Assembly (NCBI GenBank): GCA_902578545.1
Contig: CACHDI010000003.1
Location: 1-64,000, forward strand
Direction: 5' to 3'
DNA: 64,000 bases
From: an uncultured Alphaproteobacteria bacterium
GTDB taxonomy: Bacteria > Pseudomonadota > Alphaproteobacteria > Rhodobacterales > Rhodobacteraceae
Shown one piece after another: positions 34,926 through 46,500 of this stretch (position 1 is the stretch's first letter; each line of letters starts with the position of its first letter). The notes under the pieces were generated by a model. The model was given only the letters and a program-made list of their open reading frames with translations. It was not told the origin of the DNA and ran no database searches. A program made the position numbers and the translations under genes.

Positions 34926-37172
34926 TTAACTTCCAAGAATTGTAGAATAACTACCATCAACGTCGCCAAGAATATAAGCATCTAGGGTCAAACTATTACC
35001 ACCCTGGATTTGTATGCCCTGCTGATTTAAACCATCAAAAGGATTGGTTTTAGTACTGTCTCTGAAAACACCTTTAGCTGTACTTGAAGTAGATGTACCA
35101 GAAGATATATCTAAAATTTCAGCAACATCTTCTATGTTAATTTTTCCATCACTGTTAATATCTGCCGCTACCTGTTGCTGCTGAGAAGGTGAAGTATTTG
35201 TGCCTGCAGAAATATCCAATGCTTCAGAAACATCTTCAATATTAATTGCAGATTTAGCAACTAATTTAGATACAGAGAAGGACATATCATAAGTTTTATT
35301 CTGAACACCCACAAAATCTACAATTCCTGAATTATTAGTTTCATAAGAACCAGAATAAACTTGGTTACTCCCATCTTTAATTGTGATAGGCATGTTTTTT
35401 ATAACTTGATAAGGACTTTTTATTTCAAGCTTTCCTAGCATACCAGAGTGAGCAGAACATTGATACCAAAGTTCAGAAGGAGCATTGGAAGGTACAGTAA
35501 TTTTTAATGTACTTCCAGTGCTTGCAATAGTACCTTCTCTTGTAACTCCATCTGTAAACTGGTCATTAATACCAGAAGTGGCACTTTTGTTTTTCAAATA
35601 AAATGGGTGCCCATTACCAGTCATTTCAAAAATATAATTATAACTTTTATACAAGGTCAAAGTAGGGTCTAAAGAACCATCAATATTATAGTTTTGATAG
35701 TTAGATATCCCATTATTGACTTTAAAGGTAGTGTTATCTCCCGGTTTACCTTTGAAATAATTAATTGTTGTAGTCACAGAATTACCTACGTGAACTTTCA
35801 TTTTTTCTGAACTGGAAGAGTAATCTAATCCGTTGTGTACTTTAAACTCAAAATTACCGTAACCACTTCCTTCTGCATCAGTGGCAGGTGTAAATTTTAA
35901 TCCTGAAATATCAGAAACACTAATAACCTGATTTAAACTAACATGATTACTATCACCATTTAGTGTGAGGTCACCATTAGCTTCAAGGTTTGTTATTTTT
36001 ATTTTTGACAAAGAACGATTGTCAGGGTCAGAATAACCAAAATCAGAGACCTGAAAAGTATAACTATTATTTTTTTGCATACTTACTGATGAGCTAGAAG
36101 TCAAAGGTAATTTAACGTCTTGAATAGCAATAGATTGATCAGATATCTCATTAAGATAGGTGCTAGAAACAGAGCCATTTTGAGTTATGGAATGAGATAT
36201 AAAACCACTATGAGGAGTTGTTTCTATTTGGGATTCTTGAGAAGCAAAAACCGTTACAGTGTATTCTTTGTTTTCGTCTGTGACACCTGCTTTAAGTTTT
36301 CCAGCTGAAGTCCCTGCCGTATTACCATTATCCGCTGTCACCACTTTGATGCTTGTTACTGTCTTAAAAGCCTTTGTGGATACTACAGCACCTGCTGAAT
36401 CTTTTCCCTGTACCCACTCCGTATCCGTAGCACTTGCAGCTGTCGCTCCCTTGATTTGAAACCATACTGCACTCTCATCTGTGGCTCCCGTGATTGTTAC
36501 ATGATGAGGACTACTAAATGATATCGTAGAACCACCTACAAGGGTTAAATTACCATTCTGCGTGCTTCCACTGGTCAGAGTAGAGATCTTATCATCATCA
36601 ACCATAAATTCACGAGAAGTCGCTTGAAATGTTTCACCATAATCAAAAACGGCTGTACCTTCTGCAAAGCTAATCTCAACTTTTAAAGGGTCAATTCCAG
36701 TGGGTATTTCAGTAGCCTTAATGGTATAAGTAGCAGCTTGAGCAGCTGAATAACTTGAGGATTCTAAAAGAGAAGCAATACCAGCAGATACAGCACCTGT
36801 AGTATTTTGATCCATCACTGTTATCTTAGTAACCGTCTTTAGTGGGGTTGTCGTGTAAGCAGTTCCACCATTCACAGCTGATATCGTTTGCGGAGATGCA
36901 GCTGTCGAACCATCAGTTGTACCTTCGACCTTAAATTTGACATTAGCCGTTCCATCATTTCCAGCACTGGTAATAGCCACTATCTGAGGGGTCGCAAAAC
37001 CCGACCCTTTTGCAGTGCTAGAAAGAGTTCCGTTTAAATCTAATATTTGCCCAGCATTCTTACCCGTTACAGTATTAGATAAAGAATTATACCTAATGGT
37101 ATTTGGATCAGCAGTGGCCTGATAAACTAAATCAGTCTTTGTAAACTTTGCTTTCAACTTATAAAGAGACAT
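34926..37172 (-). CDS. Secreted repeat protein with cupredoxin domain and dockerin-like C-terminus
   Basis: The protein has 748 aa and no signal peptide, consistent with type I secretion. Order: two copies of the SAGxD module (about 60-290); a beta-repeat region with GSGYGNFEFKVHNGLDYS; a cupredoxin domain at about 475-590; a small beta domain, YSGSYETNNSGIVDF; the dockerin-like doublet INIEDVSEALDISAG and DINSDGKINIEDVAEILDIS (about 636-692); and a tail ending YILGDVDGSYSTILGS. The cupredoxin carries His522 (GHPF) and Cys572-x2-His575-x2-Met578, a full type 1 copper ligand set. The N-terminal half is nearly identical to part of the 1323-aa neighbour. No ribosome binding site is visible. Confidence 0.7.
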   Translation of the reverse strand: MSLYKLKAKFTKTDLVYQATADPNTIRYNSLSNTVTGKNAGQILDLNGTLSSTAKGSGFATPQIVAITSAGNDGTANVKFKVEGTTDGSTAASPQTISAVNGGTAYTTTPLKTVTKITVMDQNTTGAVSAGIASLLESSSYSAAQAATYTIKATEIPTGIDPLKVEISFAEGTAVFDYGETFQATSREFMVDDDKISTLTSGSTQNGNLTLVGGSTISFSSPHHVTITGATDESAVWFQIKGATAASATDTEWVQGKDSAGAVVSTKAFKTVTSIKVVTADNGNTAGTSAGKLKAGVTDENKEYTVTVFASQESQIETTPHSGFISHSITQNGSVSSTYLNEISDQSIAIQDVKLPLTSSSSVSMQKNNSYTFQVSDFGYSDPDNRSLSKIKITNLEANGDLTLNGDSNHVSLNQVISVSDISGLKFTPATDAEGSGYGNFEFKVHNGLDYSSSSEKMKVHVGNSVTTTINYFKGKPGDNTTFKVNNGISNYQNYNIDGSLDPTLTLYKSYNYIFEMTGNGHPFYLKNKSATSGINDQFTDGVTREGTIASTGSTLKITVPSNAPSELWYQCSAHSGMLGKLEIKSPYQVIKNMPITIKDGSNQVYSGSYETNNSGIVDFVGVQNKTYDMSFSVSKLVAKSAINIEDVSEALDISAGTNTSPSQQQQVAADINSDGKINIEDVAEILDISSGTSTSSTAKGVFRDSTKTNPFDGLNQQGIQIQGGNSLTLDAYILGDVDGSYSTILGS
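35360..35750 (-). other. Cupredoxin (plastocyanin-like) domain within the 748-aa protein
   Basis: The region encodes a roughly 125-residue beta domain. It starts near the TTTINYFKGKPGD segment, with NGHPFYLKN in the middle and ELWYQCSAHSGMLGKLEI at the end. His522, Cys572, His575 and Met578 have the spacing of type 1 copper sites. The domain is absent from the otherwise parallel 1323-aa protein, so it appears to be an insertion between shared modules. Confidence 0.7.
36235..37082 (-). repeat. 848-bp near-identical segment, copy A
   Basis: The segment matches 54124-54971 base for base at a constant offset of 17889. By eye there are about nine mismatches, all in the first half, and no indels. 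It encodes the N-terminal portion of the 748-aa protein. Sequence diverges abruptly on both sides, pointing to recent duplication or gene conversion. Confidence 0.9.
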
Positions 37173-37264
37173 TTGTACATTCGATTTATTATTAGATATA
37201 TTTAACTTAAAAAATGATCATAAAAATCAATAAAAAGAAGATAGATATCTTTAAAAACTTAATA

Positions 37265-37284
37265 AAGGTATATATCTTTACCTT
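37265..37284. promoter_or_regulatory. Inverted repeat in the divergent intergenic region
   Basis: AAGGTA and TACCTT are separated by eight bases in the 141-base gap between the divergent 748-aa and serralysin genes. A second small palindrome, AGATATCT, lies about 20 bases to the left. Such a site could control both genes, but no clear promoter boxes accompany it. Confidence 0.3.
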
Positions 37285-37313
37285 AGGATATAGATACACT
37301 CTCAAAAAAAACA

Positions 37314-40300
37314 ATGGCTGTACAAATAAGTAATACAAATGTGAACGAAGCTACACCTGGTGTAACAATTGGAACACTTTCTGGCGGATCAAATTATTCA
37401 GTTCACTCAAACTTCCAACCATATTATCAGATTAATAATAACATACTTTCCTTAACAGCTAATTATTATTTTGATTTTGAAACTAAAAATTTTACAAAAA
37501 ATACGTCTGCCTATAATGATTTTCAGCAGTTAACTTCTAGAGGTTCCAGTTATACTTCTTACTTTGGAAATCCTCCTGTTTTGAAAATTTTAAGTGGATC
37601 TGATGAAGTTGATATCACGATTACAGTAGTCAATAAGGATGAGACGATTACAATAACTCCAAAGGCTTTTAAACAAAACCAATATGGAGCGATAATTGCT
37701 GAAATAGTACCTACTGATAATTATTTTTCTGGCAAAAAAATATATTATGAAGGTCCTTCTTTTTTTGAAATTTCTGGAAATAACTTAAAATTAAGAAATG
37801 ACACATACTATTCTGAAACGGGAAAAATTCAAAATAGTTCTTATGAATTAAATCTTTTAGCAAGTGATTTTACCACTGTGGATTCTGATTCTAATAGTAA
37901 ACCAGATAATGATTTCTACTTTACATTACTATCTGGTAGAACAGGTGGCCAAATTGGTGAAACAGGAATTTCAAATGATTCTGATTTAGGATTTACAAAA
38001 TATGCAGCCAGTACATATATCAATACAATTTTCGGATCAAATGTTAATAAAACACCTGACATTACACTTGCACCAAATAATTTTGTAGAAAGAGATTTTG
38101 GAGCCATTGTCGGTACTATTAATTTTACAAATAGCGGGGTTTCTTTTTCTTTAGAAAATCACAATTTATTTGAATTAAGTGGCCAAAATAAAATAAAATT
38201 AAAAGATAGTTTCTATTATGAAAAGTCTGACCAATCTATTAGAGACGAAAGTTCCATTTACTTCTTGTCAAATATAAGTAACTCAAAACTTGAATTAACC
38301 GCTTCTGATACCACGACTAATGCAAAATTATCAACTGAATTAATTCCCATTTCAGAAATTACAAGCAGTATATTTGGATCCTCAAATGTTGATGGAACAC
38401 CACAAATCACCATCACGCCCATTAAATTTAATGATAAGAAAATGGGAGCAGTAATTGGAAAAATTAATTATTCAGGATCTGAAACTAATGTAACATTTAC
38501 AGTTAATAACCAATTCCTTGAATTATCCGGTACAAATAACATTAAAATAAAAGATGAATTCTTCTTTGACCTAAATCGCTTAGCTTTTGTAAAGCAAGAT
38601 CAAACCACATACAAAAATATTTCTTCTTCTGTAATCAACATTTTAGCAAAGGATTCTGTTAATTCTAAGAACTTAGCCATAGAGAAACCAACAATTGGTG
38701 ATATAACAAGTTCTGTATTTGGATCATCTAATGTAAATAATCTTGATGAGAGTTATACGTATGTAACTGACATAAAATATCAAGCACCAACACTGGGACT
38801 AACCGGTAGAAAGGAATATCAGAAAAATATTATCGATCATTGGGTTTTAAATGAAGGTGAAAAGATTTCATACTCTTTTTTAGAACCTGGAGCAGCATAT
38901 GTCGGTAATTATAATGAGATGAAAGGCCTTATCTCTCCCTCTACTGCTTTCAAAACTGCAGCAACTAACGCATTTAATGTCATTTCGACATTTGCTGATA
39001 TTACATTTGAAAATATATCAGAATCAGGATCTGTAGTTGGTGATTTTCGAATTGGTATTGTTGATAAAGATCATTTTGCCATGTCTAGTGAATATGCAGC
39101 TTACTCACAAGGCGTAGGAAATTTACCCCAAAGTGGTAATATTTTTTTTAATGGAGAAAAAAACTTTAATGAAGCATCAACCTATAATGGTAAATCCGGA
39201 GCATTCACTACTTTTCTACATGAAATTCTACATTCACTTGGTCAGAAACATCCTTTTGAGTCAATTGCGCAAGAAGGAAGTGCCAATATTTATGAGAATA
39301 AATACGAGCAATATCCCTACACTGTTATGTCCTATACTCCTCTAAGAGACACCAACACTTACAGCACCAAATATGATGGCATAGTTTTAAAATCTGGTGC
39401 ACAATATTATCCTTACACGCCTATGCTTTTCGATGTAAGAGCTCTTCAAGAAATTTATGGTGCAGCAAAATCAAATAATCCTGGCGATACTACATATACT
39501 TTTACTCCATCAGAGCCACCTTTTCAGTCTTTATATGATACTGGTGGAAATGATGTTTTAGATTTATCTGCAGTCAGTGGAGGTTCTGAAATAGACCTTT
39601 CTGGTGAAACTGTGTCTGTTATAGGAAATGATTTAATAAAGCCTTTTAAAAATCAAACAGGACAACCCACAACTTTTGGAGATCCACAAGGTGCACCATT
39701 AGGTATAATACCTGGAACCAAAATTGAGAAAATCATACTACCAGATGGTCCCAGCACAATCACTTCAGGACCTGACACTACCTATATAGTTGGCAAAGCA
39801 AATTACGCCATAACGGCTAATATGAAATCTACTGAACTTGGCGTAAAAGCGAGTGGATCAGCAGATGATACAATTAATTTAAAACAAACTACAACAAAAT
39901 GGACTGGAGATTTTCAAGCAATCAATAAAGGAAATAATGGAGTTGGCGCCACCGAAGAAAAAATAACAGATATGACAAGCTTTTTAAAACACGATCTTTC
40001 CGTAAATTTAGATCAAGGGACAGATACAATTAAAGGAACAAGTGGAAATGACGCTTTGTTTTTGCAAAATTTTGGAACGACAGGCGATAGTTTATACTTT
40101 CAAGAAGCAGGAAGCAATAAGGCAGGTTCACGACTTTTAGGTGTGGATAAAGTTGATTTATTGGAAGGAAACAATTTTCTGGACCTTACTAGTACTACTC
40201 AATCTTTGGCGGGTAATAATATTACAATTACCGCTGGAACAGGTAATGACATCTTATGGTTAAGTGATGCAAACGAAAATGTATCGACAGGAAATGGAAA

Positions 40301-40571
40301 TGATCAGATTACCGTTAATGGAGGAACCGACACTCTTACAACCAACTTAGGAGATGATATCATAACCATTAGTAAAAATTCAGGTCAATTAACTATATCA
40401 GATTTTGATATTTCAAAAGATAGATTCATTTTCAAAGTTGCACAGAACAAAATATCCATTTCTAATAACCAACTAACAATTGATAATGAAGATCCAATAG
40501 GTGATTACACAATAATACTATCTAATTTATCTAGCATAAGTAATTTATCTGATTATTCTACTTTTGCTTAG
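37314..40571 (+). CDS. Serralysin-type (M10B) zinc metalloprotease with cadherin-like N-terminal repeats and RTX C-terminus
   Basis: The protein has 1085 aa. The catalytic domain (about 500-720) has His636-Glu-x2-His640-x5-His646 in HEILHSLGQKHP, the metzincin zinc motif, and the Met-turn VMSY with Met672. LMFDVRALQEIYGA follows, as in serralysins. Before it are about four degenerate cadherin-like repeats, each with GAIVGTI-like and FELSGQNKIKLKDSFYYE-like strands and ending IFGSSNV. After it come RTX-like Ca-binding stretches (GNDILWLSD, GNGNDQITV, LGDDIITI) and a C-terminal DFDISKDRFIF. It has no N-terminal signal, so type I secretion is expected. It digests extracellular protein; the substrate is unknown. 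Confidence 0.85.
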   Translation: MAVQISNTNVNEATPGVTIGTLSGGSNYSVHSNFQPYYQINNNILSLTANYYFDFETKNFTKNTSAYNDFQQLTSRGSSYTSYFGNPPVLKILSGSDEVDITITVVNKDETITITPKAFKQNQYGAIIAEIVPTDNYFSGKKIYYEGPSFFEISGNNLKLRNDTYYSETGKIQNSSYELNLLASDFTTVDSDSNSKPDNDFYFTLLSGRTGGQIGETGISNDSDLGFTKYAASTYINTIFGSNVNKTPDITLAPNNFVERDFGAIVGTINFTNSGVSFSLENHNLFELSGQNKIKLKDSFYYEKSDQSIRDESSIYFLSNISNSKLELTASDTTTNAKLSTELIPISEITSSIFGSSNVDGTPQITITPIKFNDKKMGAVIGKINYSGSETNVTFTVNNQFLELSGTNNIKIKDEFFFDLNRLAFVKQDQTTYKNISSSVINILAKDSVNSKNLAIEKPTIGDITSSVFGSSNVNNLDESYTYVTDIKYQAPTLGLTGRKEYQKNIIDHWVLNEGEKISYSFLEPGAAYVGNYNEMKGLISPSTAFKTAATNAFNVISTFADITFENISESGSVVGDFRIGIVDKDHFAMSSEYAAYSQGVGNLPQSGNIFFNGEKNFNEASTYNGKSGAFTTFLHEILHSLGQKHPFESIAQEGSANIYENKYEQYPYTVMSYTPLRDTNTYSTKYDGIVLKSGAQYYPYTPMLFDVRALQEIYGAAKSNNPGDTTYTFTPSEPPFQSLYDTGGNDVLDLSAVSGGSEIDLSGETVSVIGNDLIKPFKNQTGQPTTFGDPQGAPLGIIPGTKIEKIILPDGPSTITSGPDTTYIVGKANYAITANMKSTELGVKASGSADDTINLKQTTTKWTGDFQAINKGNNGVGATEEKITDMTSFLKHDLSVNLDQGTDTIKGTSGNDALFLQNFGTTGDSLYFQEAGSNKAGSRLLGVDKVDLLEGNNFLDLTSTTQSLAGNNITITAGTGNDILWLSDANENVSTGNGNDQITVNGGTDTLTTNLGDDIITISKNSGQLTISDFDISKDRFIFKVAQNKISISNNQLTIDNEDPIGDYTIILSNLSSISNLSDYSTFA

Positions 40572-40580
40572 TTTTTTAAA

Positions 40581-43500
40581 TTAAATAATGTCAGCATAAG
40601 TTCCATTAATATCTCCTAGTACATACGCTGTAAGTGTCAAATCTGCACCAGGCGAGACTGTAAAGTGTTTTGCACTTGTCGGATCAGATAAGGATGCATT
40701 TCTTAAGACAGCATCTGCACCACTTTTATTAATTCCAGCAGAAATATCTAATACTTCAGCAACATCTTCTATATTAATTTTACCATCACCCGTTAAATCA
40801 GATAATAATTTTTGTTTATTTGTTGGAGTTGTATTTATTCCAGCAGAAATATCTAAAATGTCTGATACATCTTCTATATTAATTATCTTTTTTGTATCAG
40901 CTTCAGAAAGTTTAAAGGTAGCTGTATAATCACCATCAGCTAAACTACTTAAATCCAAAGAACCGTCAGCTCCTGTAATAAATGAGCCGGAAACAGTTGA
41001 ACCATTACCATCAGTGCCTGTTTTAATTGTTATATTTGCAGATGTGATTTTCTTACTAGTATTGGCAAAACAATTAACAGTACAAGAAGCTCCACTGCTT
41101 GATCCTGACATGCCTTGTATAGGGTTTGCAGAAAAATCTACGCTATTGGTACCACCTACATCAGAATTACCCCAGGTAACCACACTTCCGTCAGATTTTA
41201 TGGCAGTAAAAGCTCCACTAGTTGAACTTAATTGAGTTACAGCTTTACTATTATCAGCTCCCATAACTATTTTATCTTGGACAGATGATGAATTTCCACC
41301 ACCATTGGTATCACCCCATGTAACAACTGTGCCGTCTTTGAGTAATGCAGCAAAAGCTTTATCAGTACTTACTATATTTTTTACTTCCTTATTTAATACA
41401 CCAGCTTTAATATTATCCGCTGTATTTCCACCATTATCCATCTTAATCTGTGAAACAGTTTTGTAATACTTCACACTTGTAGCAACTGATTTATTTGAAC
41501 CAGTTAGTGTTTCTTGCTGTGCTTCTCCTTGTGAATCTGTACCTGTAATTACAAATGATCTTGCAGAATCATCTCCAGCACTTGTAATTGAAATTTTTTC
41601 AGTATTTGCAAAACTTGCTAAATTACTTGTTGAAAGTCTAACAGCATCTGTACTTGAAATCGTTATTTTTCCACCATCTGTTGATGTAATAAGAACCTTG
41701 GTTCCAGTTGCAGTAGCTGTAAAACTTGAATGATTATTAATTGTTGTTGCAATGTTAGATGCAAGTGCATTTGCATTTAATCCTAATGCAAAATCAGTAG
41801 AAGCTGAAGCAGAAGATTTGGCCGTGAATACTACTGCATTTTCACTTCCTTTTTGTATCGTGATAGTTTTACCTTGAACTATATTGCTGTGATCTGTTAC
41901 TGAAACCTGGCCCGAAATATGATCACCTCCAAGAACCAAATTTCCACCTGCTGAAACGGTTGCACTTTGCGAAATACTATCGTCATCTAGTGTGCCATCA
42001 ATGAGAGATCTTACACTACTACTATCTCCTCCATAAGCCCCATAACCCCAAGTAACTATTTTGTTATCAGCTCTTACAGCGGCAAAAGCAGAATTTGTTG
42101 AATAAATTTTAGTAATATCTTGAGTAATATCACTGGCATCACTATTATTCTCTTTATCACCATCAATTTCAGAAGCTACAGAAGAAGAGTTTCCTCCTTT
42201 ATTTGTACTTCCCCATGTAACGACTGATCCATCAGATTTTAAAGCAGCAAAAGCACCATTGGTTGAAAAAATCTTTATAACATCAACGGCACCATTTACT
42301 TCAGTAGAAACATCAGCGGTTGATCCACCATTGTTTACATCACCCCATGCCACTACTGCACCATTTTGTTGAAGAGCTGCAAAGGCTGACTGTGTTGCAT
42401 AAATTTGAACAACTTTAGTAGGATCAGAACTTCCACTTAAAGCAGAGGAAACTGAGGTACTCATTGTGCCACCATCAGTTGTGTTTCCCCAAGATACAAC
42501 TGAACCATCTTGACGAATTGCCGCAAATGCCGATCCAGTAGCTGAAATGTCAGTGACCTTTTTAAAAGTGGATGTTGCAGACGTATTCGTAATTTTGTCC
42601 TTTATTGCGTTACTAGGATCCCCACCATTAGATGCATATCCCCATGTAATTACAGCTCCATCTTCTCTTAAAGCAGCGAAAGCTGACATATTGGAATAGA
42701 CTTCTTTTATATCTTGAGTTGTATCACTGGCATTACCGTCTCCGTTTGCATCACCATCAAGAGCAGCTGCCTGTGATGTGCTATCACCACCATTACTACT
42801 ATTTCCCCACGTAATAACTGAACCATCTTCTCTAACCGCTGCAAAAGCATCTGCAGTTGAAGACACTTTTGTTACTTTCACAGTACCATTTAATGAAGTT
42901 GCTTTTTCATAAGTAGATGAATAAAGATTCCCTGCCGATACCTTACCCGCCGCAGCTTGCCCACTGGCTCCACCTCCTTCTCCATCCTTAAACGTAATAG
43001 AAGAAACTGTTTTAAAAGTTTGGGTTGTTTCTGCAGTTCCAGCATTTGCTCCTTTTAATTTTATTGTTTGGGGAGTATTACTTGCATCATTTCCAACAAT
43101 CCAGAAATAACCACCTGAATCATCACCAGCACTTGAAATTGTAACTTTATTAGCTTTTGAAAATGTAGCTGAACTTGAGCTCGTAGAAGCACCACCGAGT
43201 GTAAGGATCCCAGAAGAAGCAAGAGTCGCATTGACCGATAGACCATCTGCATCCCAAGAAGTACCACCTGCATTGACATCACCCCAGGTTACGACTGAAC
43301 CATCACTTTTCAGAGCAGCAAAAGCTGATTGGTTACTGAATATTTCAGAAACTCCTGTCAAATGAGTAGAAACAGCAGAGGAGTCTCCGCCTTTATTGTC
43401 ACTTCCCCAGCTTACTACTTTATTATTTGTTGCATCGGTAGTTATCGCAGCAAATGCATTGTCATTTAAAAACTGTCCTTGTTTATGTCCTGGAAAAGTT

Positions 43501-46500
43501 GTTTTAGTAGCGGAAGTTACAGTTACCGTATCAGTACCAGATATAGCACCTGTATTTCCGCCCAAAAGTTGAACTCCTAACATACCAGTAGGCTGTGTAA
43601 TGGTAACTTTATCATTGACACTTGGTAAATAGTTTTCGCCTGTAGGCTCCTCACTCAACCTAAGATAGAAAAATTCATTAGACTCTTCTTTATCATTATC
43701 TAAAAGTGTTGCTGTTGAAATCTTCTTAATAGTCTCATCTTTTCCAAAAGTAATAGCTACATGATCTAAAGAAGTAAAATCAGTCGCTTGAGCGTAGCCA
43801 TGCTCATCTTTAATATAGGTACTTACGTATACAGTGGTTTCAGTTCCTGTCCCTGATCGAGTAATAGTAAATGTAGCGTTATCGCCTTCCATCACAGTAT
43901 TACTATGCCCCAAAACTGTATTATTGTTTTCTATGGTGTAGTTATAAAGTGGACCATTTGGTAAACTTACAGAAGTACTATTCGCATTAATGCTCACCCC
44001 AACATAATATTGACTGTCATCCCAGAGATCGAGCTTCGCCTGCTCTTCTTTTGAATAAACATCAAACCAGAAACCTTCTAATCCCTCTGTTTTACTTTCC
44101 TTTGATGTAAATACTGTATAGGTAATTGTATCATCTCCATGAGCAAAAGTTACAGGAATAGGATCTTCAGCAACATTAAGGGTGGACCCATAGCCTGTCT
44201 CTAATCGAACTGAATCACTACTTGAAATTGTAAACTTATTTCCATCAGTTGCAGATATAAGTACATTAGCGCCACTAGCTTTCGCAGTAAAATCAGCATG
44301 AGCATTTATCTTTGTAGCTAAATTAGAAGCCAATCCACTTGCGTTAGAACCTAATGCAAATTCGGTAGCAGCTGAAGCTGATGATTTTGCAGTAAAGACA
44401 ACTTGAGAACCACCTGTTTTTTGAAGAGTAATTGTGTTATCAGCTGTAATACTACCATGATTATTTACTTTAATGACACTGGTATGGTTGCTAAAATCGG
44501 AAGCATCAACGTCATATGAAACAGTTTGCGAAATATTCATAGGACTGATTTTAAGATAAGCCAAGGCCGAACCTGTTGAGCTTAGATTTTGAAATGTTTC
44601 ACCATCACCATAAATATTTCCATCGTTATTAGTATCGCCTGAGGTATACCTCTTAATAGTAAAAGTAACTGCATCACCTTCAGTTATTGAAGAGGCACTT
44701 TGGTTAGAAATTTTATAATAATGTGTTGCAGTTGAAGTCGTATCATTTATTACAGCTTCTGATGATGAATGATACTCATTAGCTTCAATATCCTTTTTTG
44801 ATTTAAAGAGAAGTAAGGAAAAAGTTTCATTATCATCGGTAACTGTGTCCGAACTAATATCAACATAAACATCTGCAGTCTTTTGACCATTTGCAAAATT
44901 AACCTCTTGAGGTGTAGAAATAGCAATATAATCACCCGGTTCTTCATTGGTACCACCTTCAGCCGTTCCGTCATAAGTGCTGACATATACTGTTGACGCA
45001 CCCACATCTTCATCATCAATAGTTATGGTAAATTTAACTTTGTCTCCTTCGTCGTTGGGACTATCAGATTTACTATCATTATCTATAGTATATGTTCTAG
45101 CAGCGGATGCCTCTACGGCTGCATCTTTAATATGAGCAGTAGCGTAGGTGAAATATTCCCAATTACCCTCATTAGCATCTGATTCATTTTTATATAAATC
45201 GACAAAAAACATTTCTTCGTTTTCATTAGCATCGATATCCGTATTTGTTTTAATCGTGAAAGTCTTTGAAGTTCCATTTGTATCATTGGAAGTAAATTTC
45301 ACTGGTATAGCTTTTTGTGATACATAGTCCGTTTCATCTGCAGAACCAGGAGTAGTGTTGAAATAAATTTCAGAGTCACCAACAAAATTACCTGAAACAG
45401 ATCGGGTAATAGTAACGGTAATATCTTCGCCCTCTGATTTAGCAGTACTTCCTGAAGGCGAATTAGTTGTTACGGTATAATCATAAGAACCAACCTGACT
45501 AGGGTCTTTCATATACGCATCCAAATAAGTATGGATTTGTGACTCATCACCTGTTTCAATATAAGAATTCATTGCGCCTAGTGATTTAAAGAGACCAACG
45601 TAGAAGGATTCTGTTCCTTCTTGTTCTTCGTCTGCATAAGTCTTAACAGTAAATTCTTTTTTTGTCTCAGTACCACCAAATTTGATTTCCATTTGTTTAT
45701 CAAATGATTCAGTACTATTTAAATCTGGAATAGATACATAATCCTCACCAGCTACAGCCGTGCTATCCTCAGTAGCTACAAAAACAGTAGAGGCCATATC
45801 AACCAAATATTTAATTGGATTTCCGTCAACCCTTGATCTAGTAATTTCAAAAGTTACAGTACCCCCTTCATCAATGGGATCTAATTTATCTCCCTTTGTT
45901 TCAGTTTTGATCTTAATCTCATACTTATAATCATTTTGTGATTTGGCTTGATTGGCATTGTCTTTAAGAAAACCCGTATCGTAAGAATGATAATTACCAT
46001 TTTCTGCATCTGCCTCTGTTTTAAATAAATCTAGATAAAAAGATTCTGTACCTTCGGTATTATCATTATCTGTATAAGTTTTGACTGTTACTTTCTTGCT
46101 GGTTTCTTTTTTGCCAAATTCAAGAACCTTATTATTTAAGGATACAATATCTTCATCGTCAGTTGTAGCATGAGTAGTACTTAGAAAAACAGTAGATTTA
46201 ACATCACTATTTCCAATTGTCTGACCATCAACTCTTTCCCTACCAATGGTAAAAGTAATTTCATCACCTTCTTTTGCAGGTGATGAACTTCCTCCACCGT
46301 TTGTAGAAGAATCAACAGTTACAGTATATTTATAGGCACTGTAAGCAGTGGCAGCATCTCCGTTGTTTGCAATATAAGCTTCTCCAAAAGTTTCGTAATT
46401 ACCATCTTCCCAATCAGCTTCACTCTTGAACAAATCCAATGTAAAAAATTCATTATCGTCATTTTCACCATCTAAATTGGTCTGTACCGTTACTGTTTTA

